64,000 nt of DNA from Symbiodinium natans. Its lineage: Eukaryota; Sar; Dinophyceae; Suessiales; Symbiodiniaceae. Below are positions 20,764 to 30,060 of this stretch, in pieces (positions within the stretch are counted from its first letter, which is position 1; each line of letters begins with the position of its first letter). The position numbers and the translations under genes were made by a program. The DNA lies in the NCBI GenBank assembly GCA_905221605.1, contig CAJNDS010002335.1, positions 1,031,387 to 1,095,386 on the forward strand, written 5' to 3'. A model generated the notes under the pieces. It did not search any database. It had not been told where the DNA came from and worked only from the letters and a program-made list of their open reading frames with translations.

Positions 20764-21024
20764 CCCAATTTAGGTAACTCACCATATTGAGGCTGGGGTT
20801 TGGCATCCATCGCGCGGCTGCAGGCCTTGGCAGCGTTGAGGGTTAGGGGCTTTCGGTTGACCCTAAGCCCTAAACCCGAAACCCTAAACTCTGTGGTTTA
20901 GGGTTTAGGATTTAGGGTTCCACTTTTTGACTTCAAAGGGCTGCAGTTTCAATGCTTGGGACTAAGGCCATAAGCTTGGCGCTCCTCAGCTAAAGGAGCA
21001 GCGGCGTCAGCATGGGCTCTGTGT

Positions 21025-21136
21025 GGAGGTTCATGGGTACTTAGAATGTCAATTCGTCTACTTATAACCTACTTAGAGGACTTCGGAGGCTTATACAGTT
21101 ATGTTTGGGGTTCTAAGCACCCATGAGCCTGCAAGT
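21025..21136. mobile_element. Inverted-repeat element, family C
   Basis: GAGGTTCATGGGTACTTAG and the inverted CTAAGCACCCATGAGCCT, with a CTTATAACC core. Confidence 0.6.
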
Positions 21137-21280
21137 AGTGTTGCTGAATGTCCGATTTGCAATTAACGCGACATGTGCCCGAACCGTGATAGCAACAAGC
21201 CTTTGGTAAAAGCACGAGATGTTGCTGAAAAGCAGAACAATCACTTGGCCCGAATGTCATGAGAAAGATCGGCCCCTGGT

Positions 21281-21420
21281 ACTTGGTGCCCTGTTCCCAC
21301 TTTTTGGGCTTCAAGGTTCCCGTATAAAGTTATCAACCCCAAACCCTAAACCCTAAACCCTAAATCCTCAAAAGGGCACCCTGGTAATCAGATGGTTTCT
21401 ATGGTTTCTGGGCTACCAGA
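21281..21420. mobile_element. Inverted-repeat element, family B, split by four telomere units
   Basis: The order of motifs matches the 44669-44778 copy (GGTTC, CAACCCC, AAAAGGG, GGGCTACCA), but 28 bp of AAACCCT-type repeat (21341-21368, four units, the last AAATCCT) lies between CAACCCC and CAAAAGGG. Confidence 0.7.
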
Positions 21421-21497
21421 CAAAAATCGGCCTCCATCATCGGGTCTGAGGCTTTAGAGCCTCCCAGCCTCCAGGGCCGCAGCCCCTACGTGGAAGT

Positions 21498-21560
21498 TTT
21501 AGGGTTTAGGGTTTAGGGTTTAGGGTTTAGGGTTTAGGGTTTAGGGTTTAGGGTTTAGGC
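21498..21560 (+). repeat. TTTAGGG block
   Basis: Nine units. A family C element follows (21563-21677, ends in GAACCTTCAAG). Confidence 0.95.
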
Positions 21561-22235
21561 CAATGATGACTGTTCGTATAACCCACTTATGAGCCCCTTT
21601 AGAGCCCTGATGTGGTGATAGTTTGGATTTGTTGATGCAGTTATAATTGGTTAGTCTGTAGCATGAACCTTCAAGTAAGCTCGGAACTCTTTTTTCGCGC
21701 AAAAAACACCATGTAAAGAAGGCCATCAAGTTTCAAGGGTTTAAAGTTTAGGGTTTAGGGTTTAGGGCTAGTTTTCCACGGGGGTGCACTCCGCGACAGC
21801 GTGGAATTCAGAGTTACAATCTTGATATGTGATTCGGAAGTCAAGCGTTGCTGAACTGTGAACCCTATAACTAGAGGAGGTCAACGTACGGGCCTTCTGG
21901 GAAGAGGTTTGCCCTCTCACCCCCCGACGCAACCGAGACGGAAAGACCCAGAATCCCCTAAACCCTCGAACCTGAGTCCGCCTGGCTCTGTGAGGCTGGC
22001 GAGATTGTGTTGGACCCGATGGCCGGGAAAGGCGCAGGGTTAAGGGTTAAACCATAGGGTTTAGGGTTTAGGGTTTCGAGTTTAGGGCTTAGGAAGCCCT
22101 ATACCCCCAAGAATCAAAGACTGAAAGTCGAAGGAGTATCTGGGTGCTCACGTAGAAAGAGGGTGTACTACCCTTCCACATGCTCACCCCTGAGTTGCTG
22201 CCTTGATTTTATTCGTCATTGTTTACAAAAATAAG

Positions 22236-22262
22236 CAAATATATATATATATATATATACAC
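22236..22262. repeat. TA microsatellite
   Basis: About 12 AT units. Others lie at 12200-12230, 26989-27045, 48555-48672, 49165-49200, 62315-62390 and 62487-62510. Confidence 0.9.
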
Positions 22263-22480
22263 ATCTATTTATTTTCTATTTATGTAATTATTTATATACA
22301 AACACATGTCCTTTGTACACGTATATCTGATGGCTTCGCTGGAGAATGTTTACTGGGTGGAGTTAAATATTTCGGGCCAGCGCCATTAGGGGAAGCCTGA
22401 GCTGATCAGCGCAGAATTTGCGTCCGCCGAGCCTGTCCCAATCACCATCGTCATGATTAGGGTTTAGGGTTTGGGGTTTT

Positions 22481-22495
22481 GGGTTAGGGTTTATA
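22481..22495 (+). repeat. Left copy of a 15-bp target-site duplication
   Basis: GGGTTAGGGTTTATA, identical to 26898-26912. The TATA end and the TTAGGG variant make it distinguishable from the surrounding TTTAGGG units. Confidence 0.85.
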
Positions 22496-22581
22496 TGGCT
22501 ACGGCTCAAGGGTTTCGGCTTCAAGTCCAAGGCGGTGAGTTTAGATTTCCCATTAAAGTATCGGGGGCATCGAAGCATCCA

Positions 22582-23691
22582 ATGGCAGATCCATCGGACA
22601 TTCCTGTAGTAGACGTTGATGATGAAGACATGGAGGAATCTCCCGAATTAAATGAAGGTGGGCTGGCAGGCGCATCAAAGCACACAAGCGTTGTCAAGCG
22701 AGAAAGATCCGCTTCACCGCGACGTGAGATGGAGGCTGCCAGAGGAACCGGGGGAGATGCAGATTTTGACCCAGACAAGCGCTTGGATGCTATGATACGT
22801 GCTCATGAATCAGAGCCTGCATGGATGCAGAGTTTTCAGAGGCACATAGGAGGACAAATTGGACAACTTACCGAGGCGGTTGTCTCGTTTCAGCACAACC
22901 TCACATCCATGAACAGTCGCTTGTCAGTTCTCGAATCAAGATCGGCCACCCCTGACCCCAGAGTGGATGCCCTTGCCCAACAGGTAGGAGAACTACGACG
23001 GCTCATCCAAGCAAACCCGGGAGAGGACGTGACGAGAGAGCGGACACACACCCAACATGGACCAGAGAGACGGCCCCAACATGTCCTTTCTCCAGACACG
23101 GATTACAACCACATACTCTGTGGAGGTTGGCAATCAGACGTCTTGCGAAGCGTTGTGGAAGGAGACACCCTAACCTTTACTAGAGGATGGCAACCACGAC
23201 ACACCCAGGCCATCGATCGCGTTGTTGTCTTTGGGCGAAGACCGAGGACTTCTCACGTCCACCTTCATGTGCTTCCGCATGAGGAGGCCAAGAAGCGGTT
23301 CTTTGAACTGCGGGATCTCTACAACGAAACAGCTACGTGCTCATCCGGCAGTATGATCTGGATGACGGCCTCTAAGACCATGGAGCGACGACTTAAGAAC
23401 CGGGCCACAAAGAAAGCGCAGACATGCATTACCGAGCTCTGCAGCGCATCGAGTGACATGCGGGATTCCATGGATTGCGACTGGGCCAGACAAATCATTT
23501 GGGTTCGTGATGCTCGGGTTGCAGCAGGATCCCTAAAGGCGTTGAACCGTGATCCAGGTGACACCACAGTTCTCAGAACTTTCCGTGGGGAGGATGACGA
23601 GAGCCTCACCTTCCATTTTAACTTGACTGCGCTCAGTAAGCTCTTAGGCGCCCCTGAAAAGGACATTGAAGTCAAAGTGCAGTCAGACTGA
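22582..23691 (+). CDS. Retrotransposon ORF1 (coiled-coil RNA-binding-type protein)
   Basis: 369 codons from ATG (reads MADPSDIPVVDVDDEDMEE) to TGA. I prefer this start over the ATG at 22495, because the latter uses a base of the target duplication. Layout: acidic N-terminus (residues 1-30), Ser/Arg-rich patch (about 40-60), a long heptad-type coiled coil (about 95-155: IGGQIGQLTEAVVSFQ ... VDALAQQVGELRRLI), then a globular half containing VVVFGRRPRTSHVHLHV that could be an RRM-like fold. This order resembles LINE-1 ORF1p, which coats the element RNA as a trimer; the likeness is structural, not a sequence match. It has no obvious zinc knuckle. The stop is in the same frame as ORF2. Confidence 0.75.
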   Translation: MADPSDIPVVDVDDEDMEESPELNEGGLAGASKHTSVVKRERSASPRREMEAARGTGGDADFDPDKRLDAMIRAHESEPAWMQSFQRHIGGQIGQLTEAVVSFQHNLTSMNSRLSVLESRSATPDPRVDALAQQVGELRRLIQANPGEDVTRERTHTQHGPERRPQHVLSPDTDYNHILCGGWQSDVLRSVVEGDTLTFTRGWQPRHTQAIDRVVVFGRRPRTSHVHLHVLPHEEAKKRFFELRDLYNETATCSSGSMIWMTASKTMERRLKNRATKKAQTCITELCSASSDMRDSMDCDWARQIIWVRDARVAAGSLKALNRDPGDTTVLRTFRGEDDESLTFHFNLTALSKLLGAPEKDIEVKVQSD

Positions 23692-26600
23692 TATCCACAC
23701 AGCCCTCCTCGAAGCAGCTCTGTCTCGGTTCTCTCTTGGAATATTCAAGGTAAAACCCTGCCAAAGCTTGGAGAGTGGATGGAGATAACTGGAAACTCTC
23801 CTGAAGTTTTTTTGTTGCAAGAGGTTGGTGGATATGCAAGCCTTGTTGAATTAACGGATGGCATGCCTGGCCCTCTCAAAGAGGTTCACATGTGCCATGA
23901 GCAACCTGGTGGCATGAATGAATATCTTCTCCTGGGGTCTAACAACCTATCATCTCACTTGGCGCAAGTGATTGCGGTGCACCGTGAAGTCCTGGATCAT
24001 GTGATTGATACATTTGAGGGGGACCGATTTATAGCAGCCAAAATCATGCTTGCGGATGGCAGGAAGATTTGGGTTTCCTCAGCACATTTGCCACATAGTG
24101 ATCATGACGTTGACACCTTTGAAAATGCAGTTCAGAAGATCGTCCATTTCTGTCAAAGACATCGAAATGATTTCATTCTACTAGGTGGAGACTGGAATGC
24201 AGAACAGGCTACAACCAGAGCGTTGATCCTGGACAGCAGCTTAGTCTCCCAGCGTGTGCAAGCAATTCGTGCAGGAGCTCCAACGAGATTTGGTGTGCAC
24301 TCAGCCTCAGAGCTAGATTATTTTTTCATAAATCAGCCCCTGCAGCTTCAACTATGCAATGACAGCCTTGCCGCAATTGTTGACACAGACGACTCCCGAC
24401 TCTTACTTGGAAGTGATCACAGCGCAATCTTTATGGAGCTGCGTTTTCAGTCAGTGCGTAGGGCGAGGAGGCGCCTCAATAGAAGGCGAAGATGTGGCAA
24501 GTACAGCGTGGATCAAGAGAAGTTGTCAACTCACATATCTTCTGGTATATTCCAATTTTCCGACATGGCACTCGAGCAACAGTGGGAGGTTATCAAGATG
24601 GTTGGCAATGATGTATTATTCAGAACACCTAGCAAGAAATACAAAGACCCTCAATCTATTAAGGAGCTCTGCAGACAACGGCAAATGAGCACTGATCCAC
24701 GTGAACGTGCTGACCTTGCAAGGCTGATTCTCAGTGCAAGATTGCAGGCTAAACGAGACTGGTGGGAACAGTTGGAGCAATCAGCATGTAGTGGTGATCC
24801 CGCTGCAACGAGCTACATACGACAGCGCTCCAAACCACGTACATCTTGCGTAGCCTTCAATAGGTCATGTGGTGGATTCCTACAAGCCGCCGCCAAAATA
24901 CACAGCCGAATGGAATCCCTGTTCACAGCACCGGATCCGTCAGACGAACAGGCGCGGCTGGATCACGAAGTCGGTGTGCTCATGTCGAAGTCATCCGAGT
25001 ACTTCGTTGATAACATTAGCCCCCAGGAAGTGATACAGGCGTGCAACAGAATACAGACTGGCAAAACATCAGGCATGTCTGGCGTCAGTGGCGAGTTCTA
25101 CAAAGCTTTGGTCCAACATGAGGATGGGTTACACGCGCTATGTGAACACTTTAACATCATGTTGAAATCCGGTGAGGCTCCAGATTCATATTACAATGCT
25201 TTCGTATGTTTAATCCCCAAGATCCCAAGCATCGGCTCCGAGAAGGACCTGAGACCCATCAACCTCCTCGAGAGTATACACAAGCTCTATATGACCATTC
25301 TCTGTTCCAGGATTGATGGTACCTTTGCGAAGCCGGTGCATCAACTAGGTGGCCTCCGCAGTTGCCAAACACTAGATCCCTTACTTTGTGCACATGCTTT
25401 CCTAGACAAAGAGAGTGTTATGAAGTCCTACAGCATTTGGCTATCTTCAGACATCAGCGCAGCGTACGACAGCATGAAGCACTCCAGTGTGGCTGCCTTT
25501 CTCAGGGAGCACGTTCCAGATCACAGGGCGTTGGAGGCAGCGAGACTGATTCAGCTCGCGACGTCCTCCAGATTGCACTTTGAGTGGGGAGGTGAAAGCT
25601 TCGAAATAGTGCAGACGCAAGGGGTTCAGCAGGGAGGGGCACACAATTACACAAAGAGCACTTTCTTTTCCCATAAGTCCGAGTTGACGATAGACCGCTC
25701 CTCGCTTCCTGAGGGATCGCCCCCTAGGGAATGCTTGTGGAATGACCATGCAGTATACTTGCGCAAGAGGGTAGGACACTGGGATGTTGTTTCAGAATCC
25801 AATGGCAATCATTTGATGTCGTATGTTGTCAGCGCTTCCCAAGCCGCCTTTGAAGACCTGCAACCCATAATCAAATGCCTCAGCTGGCATCAGCCGTACA
25901 CCTGTATTCGTTTTCTTGACAGATACATCGGGTCTCGCTTTCTTTGGTTTAGCCCCTTGGTCATGCCCACGCAGAACAACCTGGACACCATCAGGGTATC
26001 ACAGAACCTTGCGCTTATCAAGTTATTGAAGCTTTCAATTCCTGATGCGTTGAGATTTCAACCAGCCATGAATGTGCAGATTCTGCGCAAGCGGGTGACG
26101 TATGCGCTGATGGACAATTTCCGAACACTTTCCTGGCCTCATGCCCTTTTTCATCGTAAGCTATCCTACTTTGGTCATGTTCTCCGAAGAAGTGAAGAGC
26201 ACTTGACTTGCCGAGCATTGCTTAGTGGTGTCAGAGATTTTGAGTCATGGAAACCAGGACCTTGGCGAAGTCATTTGGCGTGGTTGTGGGCCACGGCTTG
26301 TGAACTGTATCACGTGCATGCGCCTTGTCCTGTGAATGCAACAACGGTGCCAAACATCACCCAACGGTTGAGGGAGTGGGCGTCGGACAGGGATGATTGG
26401 CGTATGATGTCTCGCCGAGTGTTTGAGTGGAACCTGTTGCATCACACATTTGCGTATGAGTCGGCCTGGAGCAGTTGGCGAGAGCCCCTGATCCTGGAAG
26501 TCCCTTGGTTATTGAGCTTGTATCTTGTGCAATGTGAAACAGTGGCAGATGGAGAATGCGGTTACAAAGCCGTTTTTCTGCACAAGGAAGAGGGGTTCCT

Positions 26601-26838
26601 GACGTACCCTGTTCCCCACTTGAACCTTGCACATCTGCAGGCCGCCATTGCGCATTGTAGAATGCTTCAGGAAGCCTTGTGTGTTCACATCTTGTTGACC
26701 GGCGATCTGTTGGAGACGCATTTGCATCTATTTCACCAAGTCCACTATCATCATCTACGCGATCTCGTGGTTGTCATGTTTGAAAGCGTTCCAGTCGAGT
26801 ATGTAGCGCGTGTATGGCGTGTCAGCCAGCAGAGCTGA
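23692..26838 (+). CDS. Retrotransposon ORF2: AP-type endonuclease and reverse transcriptase lacking YVDD
   Basis: Open without interruption from just after the ORF1 TGA; the first ATG is 23779, but endonuclease coding begins earlier (LSWNIQG, 23731-23751), so ATG initiation would remove the metal-binding Asn. Endonuclease motifs follow in order: LLQEVGG, SAHLPHSD, GGDWNAE (about 24187-24204), ELDYFF, GSDHSAI (24409-24429). Then a basic linker (RRARRRLNRRRR), RT fingers (DLRPINLLESIHKLY), motif A (SDISAAYDS, about 25447-25473) and motif B start (GVQQGGAHN, about 25621-25647). The next residues are already KSTFF, so about 71 residues, including the catalytic YVDD present in the 2.2-4.2 kb relative, are missing in frame. 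The thumb region (GSRFLWFSP, FGHVLRR) is intact. It should nick DNA but not reverse-transcribe. Confidence 0.85.
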   Translation, partial: YPHSPPRSSSVSVLSWNIQGKTLPKLGEWMEITGNSPEVFLLQEVGGYASLVELTDGMPGPLKEVHMCHEQPGGMNEYLLLGSNNLSSHLAQVIAVHREVLDHVIDTFEGDRFIAAKIMLADGRKIWVSSAHLPHSDHDVDTFENAVQKIVHFCQRHRNDFILLGGDWNAEQATTRALILDSSLVSQRVQAIRAGAPTRFGVHSASELDYFFINQPLQLQLCNDSLAAIVDTDDSRLLLGSDHSAIFMELRFQSVRRARRRLNRRRRCGKYSVDQEKLSTHISSGIFQFSDMALEQQWEVIKMVGNDVLFRTPSKKYKDPQSIKELCRQRQMSTDPRERADLARLILSARLQAKRDWWEQLEQSACSGDPAATSYIRQRSKPRTSCVAFNRSCGGFLQAAAKIHSRMESLFTAPDPSDEQARLDHEVGVLMSKSSEYFVDNISPQEVIQACNRIQTGKTSGMSGVSGEFYKALVQHEDGLHALCEHFNIMLKSGEAPDSYYNAFVCLIPKIPSIGSEKDLRPINLLESIHKLYMTILCSRIDGTFAKPVHQLGGLRSCQTLDPLLCAHAFLDKESVMKSYSIWLSSDISAAYDSMKHSSVAAFLREHVPDHRALEAARLIQLATSSRLHFEWGGESFEIVQTQGVQQGGAHNYTKSTFFSHKSELTIDRSSLPEGSPPRECLWNDHAVYLRKRVGHWDVVSESNGNHLMSYVVSASQAAFEDLQPIIKCLSWHQPYTCIRFLDRYIGSRFLWFSPLVMPTQNNLDTIRVSQNLALIKLLKLSIPDALRFQPAMNVQILRKRVTYALMDNFRTLSWPHALFHRKLSYFGHVLRRSEEHLTCRALLSGVRDFESWKPGPWRSHLAWLWATACELYHVHAPCPVNATTVPNITQRLREWASDRDDWRMMSRRVFEWNLLHHTFAYESAWSSWREPLILEVPWLLSLYLVQCETVADGECGYKAVFLHKEEGFLTYPVPHLNLAHLQAAIAHCRMLQEALCVHILLTGDLLETHLHLFHQVHYHHLRDLVVVMFESVPVEYVARVWRVSQQS

Positions 26839-26897
26839 TCCCGTTGTACCAGCAGCTGCTTTTTCTGGCATTCCCCACCCAGCCCAGATGGAAAAAA

Positions 26898-26912
26898 GGG
26901 TTAGGGTTTATA
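26898..26912 (+). repeat. Right copy of the 15-bp target-site duplication
   Basis: GGGTTAGGGTTTATA directly after the A6 tail, identical to 22481-22495. Confidence 0.85.
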
Positions 26913-27183
26913 CGGCCTAAACAGGCCCAATGGTCTTTCTCACAGCTTCGTAGAGATGTTGAGCAGAGCGCACCGAGGCAATTCTCTGATATATATATAT
27001 ATACATGTATGCATATGTATGTTTATATATATATATATATATAGAAATACTCGTTAGAAGCCCTTCCGCCGACTTCAGCGCACGCTGCATGTAGGCGTGG
27101 TCCTCCTTGAAGCAGCTGCATGGCGCCATGGCAACTAACAGAGTGCCTGGTTCAGGGTTCAGGGTCCACTTGGCTAGAACCAT

Positions 27184-27252
27184 ATTAGGGCACTGAAGAA
27201 GTGGGCTATAAGTACAGTTACAATTGGTTCATAAGTACCCTGAACCTCCAAG
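27184..27252. mobile_element. Partial family C inverted-repeat element
   Basis: ATATTAGGGCACTGAAG ... TATAAGTACAGTTACAATTGG ... AGTACCCTGAACCTCC, matching the right half of 62043-62174. Confidence 0.6.
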
Positions 27253-27375
27253 CAGGGCTTTCAGATGGGTTGTTAAGGTGCAGGGGGCTCATTCGGAGGT
27301 GGAGAGGCATGGCTTCGAAGTTCTCGCACAGTCGCAGCGATGCCCTTATGTTCATTCGTGGACACCTGGTTATGG

Positions 27376-27433
27376 TTTAGGTTTTAGGGTTTAGGGTTTA
27401 GGGTTTAGGGTTTAGGGTTTAGGGTTTAGGGTT
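27376..27433 (+). repeat. TTTAGGG block
   Basis: Eight units. Confidence 0.95.
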
Positions 27434-27526
27434 TCCTCCCAAAATGTTTCAACCTCCCAGATTCCTGGAAGCCCCAACGAAACCCCTAGACCCTCTCCCC
27501 CTCCCCGCCCCCAAGACAAAAACAAG

Positions 27527-28190
27527 GTCACGCGGGCGTTAGCGGCCCTGGACCGTTTGCACCAGGAAATGTGGTTTTAACCCACGCAGCAGTGTTCGCA
27601 CATTGAAAGGGGTTTTTTATGGCGGCATTTATTTTTTCAGGACTTGGAGTGACTGGTGTGTGGTTGAAAAGTACCACGTCTGCCAGTGTTTTCAGCATTT
27701 CGCAGCGTTTATTTTGGGAATGTGTTTTTGCGATTTCTGCGCGTTTTCGGGTTTTGCGTCTTGTGGGTGTTCAGGGTGGAACGGGGTAACTGCAATGTGG
27801 TCTTATGTTGAAAAGTGCCACGTCCGCGGGTGTTTTCAGCATTTTGCATGTTTTTGGGGGTTGGAGTGTTCAGGGTGCAAGCCCGTCGCAGTGGTTCAAG
27901 TTTAGGGCTTTGGGGTTGCGCAGAGACGTTAAGCACGGAAAGCACTGTTTTGGTCGCGAAAGGCATGGACGCCTGGGACAGATGTTCTTGTTCAACATCC
28001 TTGTGCAGTATGTTGCAAAAAGAGGCGAACAAGCTGTAAATGCCAGTGTTTTGGGCATGGAAGCAATATGAATGACGTTCTTATCCTCCCCCCCACCCCC
28101 CCCCCCCCACCCCCAACAAGAAAACCGCAAGAAGTCTCCAAGATGTGCCGAAACTAGCGTCTTACCCAGGGCCGCTAACGCCGGCGTGAG
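27527..28190. mobile_element. 664-bp terminal-inverted-repeat element (non-autonomous, Mutator-like size of duplication)
   Basis: The ends are 25-bp inverted repeats differing at two positions; the shared core is GGCGTTAGCGGCCCTGG (27535-27551) and its complement (28166-28182). The nine bases CAAAAACAA lie on both sides (27517-27525, 28191-28199; one extra G on the left), as expected of a 9-bp target duplication, the length typical of Mutator-like elements. Inside are an imperfect 140-bp-spaced repeat (TTGAAAAGTACCACGTCTGC / TTGAAAAGTGCCACGTCCGC) and a C-run. Overlapping ORFs up to 113 codons show no transposase motif. Confidence 0.75.
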
Positions 28191-28229
28191 CAAAAACAAC
28201 CCTCTGCCCACCTCCCCTGACCTGGCGCA

Positions 28230-28370
28230 AGCCCTAAACCCTACGTAAACCCTAAACCCTAAACCCTACGTAAACCCTAACCCCTAAACCCTAAACCCTA
28301 AACCCTAAACCCTAAACCCTAAACCCTGAACTTTACCCTGAACCCTGAACCCTAAACCCTAAACCCTTAA
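28230..28370 (-). repeat. CCCTAAA block with CCCTACGTAAA variants
   Basis: About 17 units, the first few in the form CCCTACGTAAA. Confidence 0.9.
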
Positions 28371-28385
28371 CCCTCACCTCCCCAG

Positions 28386-28454
28386 GTGGCCTCAATGCCA
28401 TTTCTTGGGGTTGGAGCTCGCTCTGGAGCAGCTGGCGCCCAGACGCATTTTGGG
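28386..28454 (+). CDS. Exon-like segment between opposite telomere blocks
   Basis: Exactly 23 codons between a pyrimidine-rich acceptor (CTCACCTCCCCAG|) and a GGG|GTTTAGGG donor; reads VASMPFLGVGARSGAAGAQT. The intron upstream would be a CCCTAAA block, the one downstream a TTTAGGG block. Unknown product. Confidence 0.4.
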
Positions 28455-28655
28455 GTTTAGGGTTGAGGGGTTTAGGGTTTAGGGTTTAGGGGTTTAGGGG
28501 TTTGGGGTTTAGGGTTTAGGGTTTAGGGTGCGGGGTTTAGGGGTTTAGGGTTTGGGGTTTAGGGTTTGGGGGTTTAGGGTTTTAGGGGGTTTAGGGGTTT
28601 AGGGGTTTGGGGGTTTGGGGGATAGGGTTTAGGGGTTTAGGGTTTCGGGTGTAGA
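28455..28655 (+). repeat. Degenerate TTTAGGG/TTTAGGGG block
   Basis: About 26 units, with TTTGGGG variants increasing towards the end. Confidence 0.9.
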
Positions 28656-29006
28656 ACGCGTTGTTAGGGTTATCTTGTCTGGCGGTTGAGCTTCCCCAGC
28701 TTGGACCGAGGGTTTGGAAGGTTTTCAAGGGGGCATGTTTGAACATAATCAGGCACACGCAACGGGGTTCATGGCGCGCAGGCTTTGGAGCTTTCCGCCT
28801 TTCGCTTTCGGGCCCGTTAAGGTTCAGAGAATGTGTGCCCTGAACCCTGAACCCTAAAAACCCTAAAAAACCCTAAAAAGCCCTACAAAGCCCTAAAAAC
28901 CCTAAACCCTCAGCCCAAACCCTAAGCCCTTCAGGGCTTCAGGGCAAAAACACATTAAGGGGCTGAGGGCCTTTGGAAGCAGAGTTTACCCTCGCCCACT
29001 CATGCA

Positions 29007-29077
29007 TTGGGATATCCCCTCTTTCTACTGACAGTCCTTAATCGGGATTATAATAGGGGGTACTTGGAACATCCCAA
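29007..29077. mobile_element. Family A inverted-repeat element, internally deleted
   Basis: TTGGGATATCCCC start, CAGTCCTTAATCGGGATTAT, then a short right end GGAACATCCCAA. Confidence 0.7.
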
Positions 29078-29099
29078 CTCATGCATGTTGAGTGCTTTG

Positions 29100-29790
29100 G
29101 GCTTGATCCGTTGTGCGTTGCTCACGGTTCGGGGTTTTGTTTGTCCGTTGGTGGGAAGGCTGCCGCAAACCTGCTTGACTCGGTAGGGTTTAGGGTTTAG
29201 GGTTCGGGTTTAAGATCATTTTCGGGAATGTTGTTCAGTGGCAATGGGCCATCCTAGTTGAAAGAGGCTTTTCGCTGGGTGGATGAAGACAGGTAAGCCT
29301 GGGAGGCGTTTTCTGTCCTGTCCGCTAGCCTGTTCCCGGCCCCTGACAGTTATATGGGTTGGTGGTCTCTTTAAGTAGGGTTTCTGTTTTATAGGGCATA
29401 TGTTCGGGGTTTGTATCTATAGGGGCTATATTCAGGTACAAGGGTAACAGATAAAGAGGCCACCGGCCTTTATAAGGCAGACGCTTTGTGATGCTCTTTC
29501 TGGTGGAGCGAGCAACTTTGGTGGGGACGTGTCTTGAGGATAAGTCCCTGCCGGAGCATGCTGACAATACAGGATCCGCGTTACCAACCTCGACCAGTCC
29601 CTGTGAGATGGGTGCCCGAGTGGTGCGCGCAGTTCGGGTGGAGCCAAAAAAAATGCCCCAAAGGGTTTTGTGTTTCGGGAATCGGGTTTAGGGTAAAGGG
29701 TCAAGTGCTGCCCATTTCTCAAGCCAACCCTCAGCGCGTAAACTGCAGATTCTATAGATGTACAAACCCCTGAACTCTGAACCTGAACCT
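29100..29790. other. Unique stretch, no gene supported
   Basis: A short TTTAGGG block (29187-29208) and overlapping ORFs of 60-96 codons on both strands without recognisable motifs. Confidence 0.4.
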
Positions 29791-29792
29791 CC

Positions 29793-29915
29793 TTACTTGA
29801 AGGTTCAGGGTACTTATTTAAATAAATGATAACTGTATTTATAGCCCAAGTTATAGCACTTCAGGGGCTTATCAGTGGTTATAAGTATATGGTTCTAGTT
29901 GGTTAATCTTATTTC
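29793..29915. mobile_element. Family C inverted-repeat element
   Basis: ACTTGAAGGTTCAGGGTACT ... AACTGTATTTATAGCCCA ... TGGTTATAAGTATATGG; right end eroded. Confidence 0.6.
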
Positions 29916-30060
29916 TTGTATTAGGCGCTTCGTATAATATGCTCCATTTCTTCTTCTATGTTAATGCATGATATATTAAATTAGCTTACAAAATTGTTCA
30001 TCAACTAGTTAATAATGTGGAAGTTCAAAAAGGTATATATCGATAGTAGTTGTAAAGTCA

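Larger units (their letters stand above)
22496..26897 (+). mobile_element. 4.4-kb non-LTR (LINE-type) retrotransposon inserted in telomere-like DNA
   Basis: Bounded by a 15-bp direct repeat (22481-22495, 26898-26912), with a short 5' leader, ORF1, a combined endonuclease/RT ORF2, a 3' untranslated region of about 55 bp and a terminal A6 (26892-26897). These are the parts expected of an APE-type LINE: nick at the target, prime reverse transcription on the cut end, and integrate with a duplication. The TELO-like target recalls TRAS/SART elements of insects, which insert in telomere repeats; whether this one is site-specific needs more copies. Two lesions stand out: an in-frame TGA between the ORFs and loss of the RT catalytic segment. 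It is therefore probably non-autonomous or dead, though still little mutated. Confidence 0.9.

Noticed and set aside
22471-22494. ORF1 start at 22471 or 22495
   Set aside because: 22471 is TTG within telomere-like DNA, and the 22495 ATG uses a base of the target duplication; 22582 has a better context.
26814-27183. Short ORFs after the retrotransposon
   Set aside because: They run through the TA microsatellite and telomere units.
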